From Lysobacter sp. yr284 (lineage in GTDB: Bacteria; Pseudomonadota; Gammaproteobacteria; Xanthomonadales; Xanthomonadaceae): a stretch of DNA of 64,000 nucleotides. The position numbers were made by a program, and so were the translations under genes. Each line of letters begins with the position of its first letter. Position 1 is the first letter of the stretch. The notes beneath the pieces are model-generated. The model saw only the letters and a program-made list of their open reading frames with translations, was not told where the DNA came from and searched no databases. Shown here in pieces: positions 37,210 to 45,853 of this stretch. Location of the stretch: assembly GCF_900107375.1 (NCBI RefSeq), contig NZ_FNPT01000020.1, positions 1 to 64,000 of the forward strand, given 5' to 3'.

Positions 37210-38133
37210 ATGGCTACCGCTCGGCTACCGGACAAGCTCCAATTTTCAGGTCATGAGACCTTTCCGCTGCGACAGCTTTGGCTTCGCAAGGCTTATTTCG
37301 CAGTTGCCGAGGGCACCTCAGGGAACGTCTTCGGCGAAGAGGCCGCCATACGCCGCTTTGGTGTGGGCAAGAACATGGTGTCGGCGATCCGGCATTGGGC
37401 ACTTGCCTCCGAGGTGCTCGAAGAGGGCGCCGGTAATACTGTGCAGACGGCGCCGCTCGGCGAGATGCTCTTCGGCAAGCATGCCGTAGACCCCTACCTT
37501 GAACGACCTGCCACCGCTTGGCTTGTGCATTGGATGCTGGCAGGCATGGCTACGCGCTCCACGACGTGGTATTGGGTCTTCAACCGCATCACTTCGCAGA
37601 GCTTCGATCGCAACGCGATCGTGCTCGCTTTGTCAGAGGTTGTGAGCGAGAAGCGGAGCCGGGTCTCACTGATAACGCTCAAGCGCGATGTTGAAGTGTG
37701 TCTGCGTTGCTATCTCACGCGGCGGGACGGCAAAGAGGTCGATGATGCTGCTGAGCCACTATTGGCCGAGCTCTCATTGATCACCGAAGGGCCCACCGGC
37801 ACCTTCCAATTCCGCCGCGGACCCAAGCCCAACTTGCCCGACGCCTTGTTCGCTTTCGCGTTGAGTCAGTTCTGGGATCGCTGGGAAGAGACGACGGGGT
37901 CGTCGCAGAACACGCTATCATTTGAAGCCATCGCGCACGACTTCGGCTCGCCGGGGCGGGTTTTCAAGTTGGATGAAGCCGCGGTCGCAGAGCGACTGAT
38001 GGGCCTCGAAGAAGTGTCTGATGGCGCGATGATCTGGACAGACAGTGCAGGCTTGCGTCAAGTCAGTCGTCCGCATGGTCGCTTGGATCCGCGTTCCGCT
38101 ATGAAGTTGCTGCGGAGGGCGTATGTACGCTGA
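37210..38133 (+). CDS. sspB: SspB-like DUF4007 protein (DNA phosphorothioation)
   Basis: A 307-residue DUF4007 protein. The family start is present (LPDKLQFSGHETFPLRQLWL) together with RRFGVGKNMVSAIRHWALAS, which includes a winged-helix-like segment, and ATAWLVHWMLAG. SspB carries DUF4007 and nicks DNA during single-strand phosphorothioate insertion with SspACD. The ATG at 37210 precedes the family start. A GTG at 37120 would add 30 atypical residues. It overlaps sspC by 11 bases, starting a second operon after a 289-bp gap. Confidence 0.82.
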   Translation: MATARLPDKLQFSGHETFPLRQLWLRKAYFAVAEGTSGNVFGEEAAIRRFGVGKNMVSAIRHWALASEVLEEGAGNTVQTAPLGEMLFGKHAVDPYLERPATAWLVHWMLAGMATRSTTWYWVFNRITSQSFDRNAIVLALSEVVSEKRSRVSLITLKRDVEVCLRCYLTRRDGKEVDDAAEPLLAELSLITEGPTGTFQFRRGPKPNLPDALFAFALSQFWDRWEETTGSSQNTLSFEAIAHDFGSPGRVFKLDEAAVAERLMGLEEVSDGAMIWTDSAGLRQVSRPHGRLDPRSAMKLLRRAYVR

Positions 38134-41100
38134 TCTGGCCGCACAGGTTCGAGTTAAAGCAAAATTCCAGCGCTCGGTGCGCCTGGATACGGACTTCGAT
38201 CAATCCGATGCTCTCGATGGTTACGTCTTGCAGGCGAGTCCGCGTCATGCATTGGAAGTAGTGGCAAAGCACGTTGCCCAGACTCAGCAGCGGGCTTTTA
38301 CCTGGACGGGTCCTTATGGCGGCGGCAAGTCCTCCTTGGCCTTGGCCGTGGCGGCGCTTGCGGGTGGTGATACCTCCGGACGCCGCAAAGCAAAAGAGAT
38401 CCTTCGGGTCCATCCCAACGAGCCAATTGCACACGTCTTTGGCAGCCGCAAGCCCTGGCTGGTGCTTCCCGTCGTCGGTCGCCGTGCCTCAGTAGAAGAC
38501 GCTATTGGTAATGCTCTGGACACGCACGCGCCCGTGCGTGGTCGACGCCCTATGCGCGATGGTCGGCGCGACGTCATCGCTGAGCTGGCACGGCGCGCAG
38601 AGACAGGCGAGCATGGCGGCGTGCTGCTGATCCTCGATGAACTGGGAAAGTTCTTGGAGGCGGCCGCTTCAGCGGGCGATGACATCTTCTTCTATCAGGA
38701 GTTAGCCGAAGCGGCGAGCCGAAGCGACGGCAGGCTCGTAGTCGTAGGCGTGCTCCATCAAGCCTTCGAGCAGTATGCCTCTCGGCTGGGACGTGAGGTG
38801 CGCGAAGAGTGGGCCAAGGTCCAAGGTCGCTATGTTGATATCCCGATTGTAGCGGGCACTGATGAAGTGCTGGATCTGATTGGGCGCGCGATCGAGACAA
38901 AAGTTGCGCATCCGAAAACGCAGCGAGTGTCCAAACACATCGCCGCTTCCATCCAGCACCGCCGCCCCTCTTCACCGCCCAATCTGGCTGAGGCTCTGGA
39001 TAAGTGCTGGCCGCTGCACCCAATCACGGCTGCGTTGCTGGGGCCCAGTTCGCGTCGCAAGTTCGGCCAGAACGAGCGCAGTGTTTTCGGCTTCCTCACT
39101 TCCGCTGAACCTCTTGGATTTCGTGAATTCCTAGCTAGTGGGGAGGGGGATATCGCCGAGGTCTATTACACCCCCGCGATGTTCTGGAATTACCTACGAG
39201 CCAACCTCGAAAGCGCAATTCTGAATTCGCCTGACGGACATCGTTGGGCGATTACTGCCGAGGCAGTTGAGCGCGTCGAAGCACGTTTTGATGAGCCGCA
39301 TGTTTCGTTGGTCAAAACCGCTGGACTCATCGAGTTGTTCCGTAATGGGTCCGGTGTCGCGGCTGATACGGACGTCCTGGCCGACTGCGTGCCTGGTTGG
39401 ACCAAGAAGGAAGTTGAAAGCGCGCTGGATGAGCTGGCCCGAGCGAGTGTGCTGATCTACCGCAAGCACACTGGTGCTTGGGGCGTATTCGCGGGTAGTG
39501 ATTTCGACATCGAGGCCTCTGTCTCTGCGGCACTGCAAACGATTGGCTCAGTTGACTTCGAGCAGCTCAAAGCCATTGCTCCGCTTCCTGCGGTTTCGGC
39601 TCGTCGCCACTACGTCGAGACGGGCACTCTCAGATGGTTTGAGCGAGAAGTCGTGCCGGCATCTGACGCAAAACGCTTTATGCGCGATCGCAAGAGTAGC
39701 GCGCGGGCTGGTCGGTTCGTGCTGCTCCTCCCCACAGCAGAGATGTCCGATGTCAAGGCCGGCAAGCTTGCGGCAGAGCTCTCGCAGCAAGCCGATAACG
39801 GAGAGATCATCTTCTACGGCGTTCCGCATGGTCAGAGCGGCATCATGGAGCGTGCCGCGGAATTGGCCGCATTAGAGCACGTAGCCAAGAACAAGCCTGA
39901 GCTGGAAGGCGACTCTGTGGCTCGCCGTGAAGTCGAGGCACGCCTGCGGCAGGTGCGTTCCGACCTGGCCGGCGACCTGTCCGAGGCCTTCGGAGACGCG
40001 CACTGGTATTGCGCTGGTCGTCGCTTCAAGTCGGATGCTTCGCACGGGCTCTCGCCATTGGCCAGTGCAGTGTGTGGTGAGGTGTTCGGGGAAACCCCGG
40101 TCATCCACAGCGAATTGGTCAACCGCGACGTGCTCTCGTCCAGCGCAGCCAAGGCGCAGCGGAACTTGCTCCACCGCATGCTGGACTTCGGCTCCGAAGC
40201 GCGGCTGGGATATGAAGGCTTCCCAGCGGATGCGGGTCTTTACTACACCATCGTGGCTGAGCTTGGTATGCATGCCAAGGTGGGCGCGAATTGGGGCTTC
40301 CACTCGCCTGAGCGAAATAAGGGCACTCGTTCGGAGTCGCTCGTTGCGCTCTGGGCGGCCACCAATGAAATGCTTGAGCAGACAAGTGATGCTATATCGC
40401 TTGCTGACATCTATTCGCTATGGCGCAAGGCACCCTTTGGCTTAAAACATGGCGTGATGCCCATCATCGCGCTGAGCTTTTTATTGGCCAATCGCAGCCG
40501 GGTTGCGGTCTATGTCGAAGGCACGTTCACGGCCGAGCTGACCGATGCCAATGTGGATGAGTGGTTGCAAGATCCCAAGCGCATTTCCTGGAAATGGGTG
40601 CGGATAGATGCATCGGCCAAGCGCTTGCTTGTGCGGCTGGCTGATCAGCTCGAAGTTGCCGTGGGTCGCTCCGTGGCGGCTGATCCATTGGACTCGGCGC
40701 GCGCGCTGGTATCCCAGGCCCTTGCGTTGCCGGCCTGGACTCAACGCACTGCACGCGTGTCAGAGCGGGCGCGCGCGGTCCGCACGCTGCTGTTGCGTGC
40801 TTCTGACCCGATCAAGGTCATCTTCTCTGACCTGCCTGAGATGCTGGGGACACGTGATGCCGATTTGCTCGTCTCTCGCATCGGCGAAGTGGTTAAGGAG
40901 TTGGAGGGTGCTTATCCGACGTCGCTACGCACATTGGAAGGGCAACTGTTCACCTCCCTCGATCACCAGGGTGACTTGAAGCACCTGGCACAGCGGGCTT
41001 CTGTCGTGCAAGGCATAACGGGTAACTTCCAGCTCGACGCCTTTGCGGGACGCTTGAAGACCTACAACGGCACCTTGCCTGACATCGAAGGAATGATCTC

Positions 41101-41440
41101 GCTTGCCGTGAGCAAGCCGCCCATGGGTTTCACCGATCACGATCTGGACGGTGCTGTTATTCAGCTCGCCAAGTGGGCATTCGAGTTCCGACAGGTCGAA
41201 GCGCTCGCCATGGTGCAAGGACGTGATGCGTCCCGCCAGGCGCTCGCCGTGGTCCTCGGTGGTGGCCAGACGGTCTCGCATGTTTTTGATGTGAGCGTGC
41301 AGGAGAAGAAGGAGGTCTCAGCACTGGCCAAGAGGCTGTTGGAAGCCTCAGACGGCAAAATCAAGCCCGACATCTTCCTGGCGGCGTTGGTGGAGGCAGG
41401 CACAGAGTTGCTTCGGCAGCGGGGAGGCAGTCATGACTGA
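38123..41440 (+). CDS. sspC: SspC-like ATPase (DNA phosphorothioation)
   Basis: A 1105-residue P-loop ATPase. Walker A is GPYGGGKS (63-70) and Walker B is LLILDELGK (168-176). The segment after Walker B (FFYQELAEAASRSDGRLVVV) and the long helical remainder are typical of large ATPases in phosphorothioation and BREX-type loci. It sits between the DUF4007 and PP-loop genes, as sspC does. SspC supplies ATPase activity to the modification complex. It overlaps sspB by 11 bases and sspD by eight. Confidence 0.8.
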   Translation: MYADLAAQVRVKAKFQRSVRLDTDFDQSDALDGYVLQASPRHALEVVAKHVAQTQQRAFTWTGPYGGGKSSLALAVAALAGGDTSGRRKAKEILRVHPNEPIAHVFGSRKPWLVLPVVGRRASVEDAIGNALDTHAPVRGRRPMRDGRRDVIAELARRAETGEHGGVLLILDELGKFLEAAASAGDDIFFYQELAEAASRSDGRLVVVGVLHQAFEQYASRLGREVREEWAKVQGRYVDIPIVAGTDEVLDLIGRAIETKVAHPKTQRVSKHIAASIQHRRPSSPPNLAEALDKCWPLHPITAALLGPSSRRKFGQNERSVFGFLTSAEPLGFREFLASGEGDIAEVYYTPAMFWNYLRANLESAILNSPDGHRWAITAEAVERVEARFDEPHVSLVKTAGLIELFRNGSGVAADTDVLADCVPGWTKKEVESALDELARASVLIYRKHTGAWGVFAGSDFDIEASVSAALQTIGSVDFEQLKAIAPLPAVSARRHYVETGTLRWFEREVVPASDAKRFMRDRKSSARAGRFVLLLPTAEMSDVKAGKLAAELSQQADNGEIIFYGVPHGQSGIMERAAELAALEHVAKNKPELEGDSVARREVEARLRQVRSDLAGDLSEAFGDAHWYCAGRRFKSDASHGLSPLASAVCGEVFGETPVIHSELVNRDVLSSSAAKAQRNLLHRMLDFGSEARLGYEGFPADAGLYYTIVAELGMHAKVGANWGFHSPERNKGTRSESLVALWAATNEMLEQTSDAISLADIYSLWRKAPFGLKHGVMPIIALSFLLANRSRVAVYVEGTFTAELTDANVDEWLQDPKRISWKWVRIDASAKRLLVRLADQLEVAVGRSVAADPLDSARALVSQALALPAWTQRTARVSERARAVRTLLLRASDPIKVIFSDLPEMLGTRDADLLVSRIGEVVKELEGAYPTSLRTLEGQLFTSLDHQGDLKHLAQRASVVQGITGNFQLDAFAGRLKTYNGTLPDIEGMISLAVSKPPMGFTDHDLDGAVIQLAKWAFEFRQVEALAMVQGRDASRQALAVVLGGGQTVSHVFDVSVQEKKEVSALAKRLLEASDGKIKPDIFLAALVEAGTELLRQRGGSHD

Positions 41441-42272
41441 GCGGCACGTATTGGGCCTGTCAGGTGGCAAAGACAGCGCGGCGTTGGCTGTCTATATGCG
41501 ACTGCATCGCCCTGAGTTGGACATCCAGTATTTCTTCACCGACACCGGCAAGGAACTCAAAGAGGTTCATGAGTTCCTTGGAAAGCTCGAAGGCTTTCTG
41601 GGACGTCCCATCCAGCGCCTCAACCCGGATCGAGACTTTGATTTCTGGCTGCGGGAGTATGGGAATTTCCTGCCATCTCCCCGCACCCGTTGGTGCACTC
41701 GGCAGCTCAAACTGGCGCCCTTCCGGGACTGGATCAAGCCTTGGCTAGCTGCGGGCGACACGGTGCATAGCTATGTCGCTATCCGTGCGGATGAGCCTCA
41801 TCGCGAGGGCTATGACTCAGGTCACGACAACCTAACGGTGCATCTGCCATTCCGTGCTGCGGCGATCGACCATGCGGGCGTCATTGAGCTCCTAGAAGGT
41901 GCGGGCATTGGGTTGCCTCGTTATTACGACTGGCGTTCGCGTAGTGGCTGCACCTTCTGCTTTTTCCAGCAAAAAATCGAATGGGTCAGGCTCAAAGAGC
42001 GGCATCCAGAGGCGTTTGAAGAAGCCAAGCGCTATGAGAAGAGTGCCTTAGAGCACGGATCACCGTTCACTTGGAGTGACCGGGAGTCGCTGACCGAGTT
42101 GGAACAACCTGAGCGCATTGCGGCCATCGAAAAAGAGCATGAGCGCCGCAAGGCGCGGGCAAGAGCGCGCGTGAAGCCCAATCCGTTGCGGCCTGCTGGA
42201 TGTCAGCCCGAGGGCTTGGAGTTTGAAGAAACGTTCTCGGCCAGCAAGGCTTGCTTGGTGTGCCACAAGTGA
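41433..42272 (+). CDS. sspD: SspD-like PP-loop sulfurtransferase (PAPS reductase family)
   Basis: A 279-residue protein. The PP-loop is LSGGKDSAALAVYM, with SGGKDS at 10-15, the ATP pyrophosphatase motif of DndC/SspD and PAPS reductases. Cys88 (RWCTRQLKLAPF), Cys173 and Cys176 (SGCTFCFFQQ) and C-terminal Cys274/Cys277 (CLVC) are placed to hold an iron-sulfur cluster, as in DndC. It adenylates the DNA backbone for sulfur insertion and receives sulfur from the cysteine desulfurase encoded 33 bp downstream. BrxP of type 4 BREX is a relative but lacks this DUF4007 context. Confidence 0.87.
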   Translation: MTERHVLGLSGGKDSAALAVYMRLHRPELDIQYFFTDTGKELKEVHEFLGKLEGFLGRPIQRLNPDRDFDFWLREYGNFLPSPRTRWCTRQLKLAPFRDWIKPWLAAGDTVHSYVAIRADEPHREGYDSGHDNLTVHLPFRAAAIDHAGVIELLEGAGIGLPRYYDWRSRSGCTFCFFQQKIEWVRLKERHPEAFEEAKRYEKSALEHGSPFTWSDRESLTELEQPERIAAIEKEHERRKARARARVKPNPLRPAGCQPEGLEFEETFSASKACLVCHK

Positions 42273-42305
42273 ATACCTAAGTCGAGAAATTTACCTGGAG
42301 GCAGT

Positions 42306-43493
42306 GTGGGCGGTCGACGTCCCCTATATCTCGATCACAATGCAAGCACGCCTCCCTACCCAGAAGTTGTGGAGGCGATGTTGCCCTGGCTTCGAGACCA
42401 GCACGCCAACCCCCATTCGGATCACTTCCACGGGCGCCTAGCTGCGAATGCAGTCGAGCAAGCCAGGCACTCTGTCGCTCAGCTCATTGGGGCTTCGCCG
42501 GAGGAGATCATCTTCACCTCGGGGGCGACGGAGGCAAGCAATCTTGCATTGCAGGGATATCTACGCGAGCACGGGGACGTGGGCGCGCTCATTTACAGCG
42601 CGATAGAGCATCCTTGCGTCAGAGAAGTCGCGCTCGCCCTGGGTGGGCTTGGCACGCGGCTTCGAGAGGTTGAGGTCGACCGTCAAGGGCAGATCGATCC
42701 TTTGGCGATTGGCCAGGCGATCATAGTGGCGAGGCGAATGCGCTCGCTGGTATCAGTCATCCACGCCAGCAATGAAATTGGCACAGTTCAAGCGATTGCG
42801 CCTCTGGCCGCCGCAGCGCATGCGAATAGCGCACGGTTCCACCTGGACGTCAGCCAGAGCTTGGCATGGGTCGACATCGATGTGGGCGAGGGGATAGACC
42901 TCGCCACGCTCTCCTCCCATAAGATCGGTGGGCCAGCAGGTATCGGTGCGCTGTTCGTAGCCGATGGCTTGAAGAATGAGCTGACTCCGCTTGTCCGTGG
43001 CGGTGGTCAGCAAGGCGGGCTACGCCCAGGCACCATTCCGGTCTTCCTAGCGGTGGGCTTTGGCGCGGCGTGCGACCTGGTGTCCGTTGAACGAGCGAAG
43101 CGCACCTTGGCTGCAGAGAACGCTGCTAACGCCTTCTTGCGTGTGCTGGCTGACAGCGGAGCGGCTTTCGAGATAATGGGATCAACGCAGAGCAGCCTAC
43201 CAGGGCTCAGGAGCATCCGCTTTCCTGGCACAGAGGCGCGGGATCTTCTGGATCGCCTGCAAACCGATGTCTCTGCATCGCCCTCCTCAGCTTGTGCCTC
43301 TGGCGACTTCAAGGCGTCTCATGTGCTGAGGGCAATTGGTCTTAATGAGGTAGAAGCGATGCAGGTCGTGCGCTTTGGGTTTGGCGGCGCGACGTCGGTT
43401 CAAGATGCCGAGCTAGCCGCTCAGCATGTCAGCAGTGCTTTGATGTCTGCGTCCGGGGCCGAAGCCGATAGATATTCTCAGCCTTCTTCGTGA
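42306..43493 (+). CDS. sspA: Cysteine desulfurase, SspA/DndA-like
   Basis: A 395-residue PLP enzyme of the NifS/IscS class. Key features are LYLDHNASTPPYPEVVEAML at the start, TSGATEASNLALQGYL, ASNEIGTVQ, the PLP lysine Lys206 in SSHKIGGPAGIGAL and the sulfur-carrying Cys330 in SPSSACASGDF. It would mobilise sulfur from cysteine to SspD. The GTG at 42306 has a good ggagg site. In many genomes sspA lies apart from sspBCD; here it closes the operon, making the system self-contained. Confidence 0.9.
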   Translation: MGGRRPLYLDHNASTPPYPEVVEAMLPWLRDQHANPHSDHFHGRLAANAVEQARHSVAQLIGASPEEIIFTSGATEASNLALQGYLREHGDVGALIYSAIEHPCVREVALALGGLGTRLREVEVDRQGQIDPLAIGQAIIVARRMRSLVSVIHASNEIGTVQAIAPLAAAAHANSARFHLDVSQSLAWVDIDVGEGIDLATLSSHKIGGPAGIGALFVADGLKNELTPLVRGGGQQGGLRPGTIPVFLAVGFGAACDLVSVERAKRTLAAENAANAFLRVLADSGAAFEIMGSTQSSLPGLRSIRFPGTEARDLLDRLQTDVSASPSSACASGDFKASHVLRAIGLNEVEAMQVVRFGFGGATSVQDAELAAQHVSSALMSASGAEADRYSQPSS

Positions 43494-43689
43494 GACGCGA
43501 CAATTGACGTGCAGTTGCCATATGCCGTTCGAACCAGCACACGGCCGCGACGCCCAGCGATGACTGCACGGGCAGGGTCTGGTCAACGAATCTGCGGGCG
43601 TTCTCCAAGTCGTTTCCTCGCCGCTTGACAGCCATAGCAGCCGAATCAGCTGACTATCCAGGGCATCGGCAGGGAACTCGGTCCAAGAA

Positions 43690-43716
43690 AGGGCTGTCCC
43701 GTCAAAGGTCAGCCCT
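43690..43716 (+). terminator. Probable terminator after sspA
   Basis: AGGGCTG (43690-43696) pairs with CAGCCCT (43710-43716), followed by GTTCGTTTCT. It lies about 200 bp after sspA and just beyond the end of the convergent gene at 43763, so it may stop both transcripts. No convincing gene fills 43494-43762. Confidence 0.5.
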
Positions 43717-43762
43717 GTTCGTTTCTGCGGGTAATTGATGGCAGTGCGGCGGGGTCTGTCGA

Positions 43763-44290
43763 TCACTTCTTCTGTGCTCGTTGGCGAAAATCGGCTTCCG
43801 TCGCGGGGTGCAAGCGAATGAAGTCGGCTTCAGGAAGTGAGTGGAATTCTTCTGTGAATGGCAAGTAGACGCGGATTCGCCAGCCCTCGGCAGCAGGCTC
43901 GGCAGCAAATGGGTGCAGGATCTCGCCGGCGGTGTCCACCCGGTCGAATCGGAACAGGCGTCGATACGGATATCGAGATGAAGGGCTTTCAATTTCCGCT
44001 TGAATTATGGTCGAGACGACTTCGTTGGGGAAACCAGGATGCGGATCGCCATCAACTACCTTAAGCCTCGACAATATGGCTTCTTCGGTCGACCTGTAAG
44101 CCCGCTCGATTTCGATTTCGTCGAAGACTACTTCTGGCACGACAAACGGCGGGCCGGCCAGCCATGCTTCGTCTAGGTGCGGGTCGAATTCGATGGCCAG
44201 AATTGTTCGGCGGCCGATATCGGTGCAGCGCCAGCGCTGCCCGGTATTTATCTGGAATTCCGTGCCAATGTCGAAGTCGTTGATGTTCAC
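43763..44290 (-). CDS. Unknown transposon cargo protein A
   Basis: A 175-residue soluble protein I do not recognise. The GTG at 44290 follows aggaagagg at a suitable distance and gives VNINDFDIGTEFQINTGQRW. A TTG at 44314 would add eight residues and overlap the upstream gene. It is rich in aromatic and acidic residues (EAWLAGPPFVVPEVVFDEIE) and looks beta-rich. It forms a pair with the gene at 44311, 20 bp or less away, at the far end of the transposon and opposite to the defence operon. A toxin-antitoxin or accessory role is possible but unsupported. Confidence 0.5.
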   Translation of the reverse strand: MNINDFDIGTEFQINTGQRWRCTDIGRRTILAIEFDPHLDEAWLAGPPFVVPEVVFDEIEIERAYRSTEEAILSRLKVVDGDPHPGFPNEVVSTIIQAEIESPSSRYPYRRLFRFDRVDTAGEILHPFAAEPAAEGWRIRVYLPFTEEFHSLPEADFIRLHPATEADFRQRAQKK

Positions 44291-44310
44291 GTGACCAGTC
44301 CTCTTCCTGC

Positions 44311-44625
44311 TCAATAGAAGTCGGCGGAGCCGCGCCGGTAGGTCTCGAAAGCCTGGCGGTAGGCCGCATCGTTGATTTCGGCTGCAGTAACAAATCCATG
44401 CTTGGCGATTTTCAGCGCGACGAGATACCAGGCGCGGAACTCGCCATAGGTCAGGCCACCGCAGTTCCGGGCTGCGTCGTGCTCGGGACCAGAGAAGGCA
44501 GTGTCATCGGGGTTCAACGCCCGAAGTTCGAGAACAGTCTTGTCGGCCTGCCGCGCCGCTTCCCTGACTTTCCCCATGGAGCGGGTGAAGGCTGCGCTCC
44601 ACACGTGTTGCTCGCGGCCGGTCAT
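44311..44625 (-). CDS. Unknown transposon cargo protein B
   Basis: A 104-residue, mostly helical protein starting MTGREQHVWSAAFTRSMGKV at the ATG at 44625. Conserved-looking features are RNCGGLTYGEFRAWYLVALK and a Tyr/Phe-rich end. No family recognised. It is the first gene of a two-gene minus-strand unit ending near 43763. It lies 300 bp inside the right transposon end; the intervening 44626-44927 holds no other gene. Confidence 0.5.
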   Translation of the reverse strand: MTGREQHVWSAAFTRSMGKVREAARQADKTVLELRALNPDDTAFSGPEHDAARNCGGLTYGEFRAWYLVALKIAKHGFVTAAEINDAAYRQAFETYRRGSADFY

Positions 44626-44927
44626 CTGATGTCACGGAATGTATTCGCTCATGTCGATGATCTCCTCGCCGCCGAGATGGGGTTATGCAACCTTGCCAAG
44701 GCGCAGTTGCGCATACCGCGACAGTTGCGTGAAGGGGGTTGAGGTCAGCGTCGCTCGACCTGTCGCTCGGGCTGCGAACGTTGCCTTGTTTTGAGCCAGG
44801 TTATGCTTTCCTGCTGTTGCGGTGGACAATTCATGGTTTCACGCACACAGCTAGCTATCTCGGTTTTAAGGCGTCGGACTGGTTTGGTGTGAATGGCGTC
44901 AATTGTCCTCCCGGTCGAGGCTGGTTC

Positions 44928-44975
44928 GGCCAAACTTTGCTGGATAGGGGCGGTCGAACTTTGCTGGATCGCGCA
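44928..44975. repeat. Right end of Tn7-like transposon with TnsB-type sites
   Basis: The inner site ggccaaactttgctggatag is at 44928-44947. The outer site at 44952-44975 ends in GCTGGATCGCGCA, the exact inverse of the left terminal 13 bp. Shared core in all four sites is CCAGC followed by a purine/T spacer and GTTTGGCC or GTTCGACC. The terminus is CA at 44974-44975 or CA at 44984-44985. Confidence 0.75.
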
Positions 44976-45130
44976 CCTGCGTCCACTGATCTCGGATTAT
45001 TCCACGCAGTAGGCCGTTATTTTGGTTACTGACGTCCGTGGGTGTCCGCTTGCATCCGTATCTAAGGTCAATAAGAGTGTGAGTACGGTCCCGATGGGAT
45101 CTATTGATTACTCACAAGACATTACTCACC

Positions 45131-45764
45131 ATGCTGACGGACACCAAGCTACGTTCGCTCAAGCCCAGAGCCAGCGTTTATCGGATGGCCGACTGCACCG
45201 GCTTGGCTATCGAAGTGCGCCCTACGGGGTCCAAGCAGTGGCGCTGTCGCTATCGCTTCGCCGGCAAGGCCAACATGGCTGCACTGGGTGAGTACCCGTC
45301 CATGTCGCTGCAGCAGGCGCGAGCAGAGCGCGACCGCCTCCGCGCCCTGCTGAAGGGTGGCTGATCCGTCGCAGGTCACCCGTGCCGAGAAGGTCGCCCT
45401 GGTTGAGCGTTCGGCCAACACCTTCGGTTTCGTGGCTAATGAACTGCTCGATAAGCGGGCCAAGGAGGGGCTTGGTGCTGGCTCGGTCAAGCGCGAGCGC
45501 CGGCTGATCGAGAAGGACTTGGCAGTCATTGCGGATCTGCCGGTAGCCGACATCACGGCGCCGGTCCTCTTGGCTGCCTTACGCAAGATCGAGAAGCGCG
45601 GCATCGTGGAAACGGCACACAGGGCTCGATCTCTGTCTGGGCGCGTGTTCCGCTACGCGATCGCGACGGGTCTGCGCGGAGCGCGCCCCCTGCCTGGTAT
45701 GCCGTCCAGCTTCGTACGAGAGGGCGTGTCGCCCAAATCGCGCCGAGCCCACAAGAAGGATTGA
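45131..45764 (+). pseudogene. Decayed P4-type tyrosine integrase, copy 1
   Basis: The frame starting MLTDTKLRSLKPRASVYRMA has the DUF4102 arm-binding domain (GLAIEVRPTGSKQWRCRYRF). It stops at a TGA at 45362-45364 and resumes one frame over as ADPSQVTRAEKVA. The core-binding domain (SVKRERRLIEKDLAVIADLP) follows. The match ends near FRYAIATG, so the catalytic domain with the Arg, HxxR and Tyr residues is gone. It lies directly outside the right end of the transposon, as expected for an integrase that once adjoined the tRNA-Ile2 site. Confidence 0.85.
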
Positions 45765-45853
45765 GCCGACCGGTGCCGCAATGGGGGCGGTCGCCGTGCC
45801 TCAACATGCAAGGCAATGAGACTCGAGTCGCCGGCTCGGTGAATCAGAGTGAC

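Larger units (their letters stand above)
21000..44975. mobile_element. Tn7-like transposon carrying a phosphorothioation defence system
   Basis: About 24 kb bounded by a 13-bp perfect terminal inverted repeat plus one further internal TnsB-type site at each end. Transposition genes tniQ, tnsC and a tnsA-tnsB fusion lie at the left side on the minus strand. Cargo is an Xre regulator, a small membrane protein, SspFGH, accessory genes, SspBCD and SspA, and two unknown genes. It lies just downstream of tRNA-Ile2, as expected for a TnsD-type targeting protein that reads a tRNA gene. No CRISPR array or cas gene is present. It interrupts the junction between the tRNA and a decayed P4-type integrase island. 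Exact termini are uncertain by up to ~10 bp. Confidence 0.8.

Noticed and set aside
37210-43493. Type 4 BREX locus (brxP-like PAPS reductase)
   Set aside because: No PglZ or BrxL gene is present, and the DUF4007 protein plus cysteine desulfurase fit the Ssp phosphorothioation system better.
43429-43635. Small minus-strand frame overlapping the end of sspA
   Set aside because: It overlaps a well-defined gene on the other strand, and I see neither a recognisable domain nor a ribosome site.
21000-44975. CRISPR-associated transposon
   Set aside because: No repeat-spacer array and no Cascade or Cas12k gene is present; only one TniQ/TnsD-type protein is available for targeting.
20987-44990. Five-base target duplication at the transposon ends
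   Set aside because: For the termini considered, flanks are taccc/cctgc or tttcg/ctgat, which do not match. I therefore do not claim a duplication.
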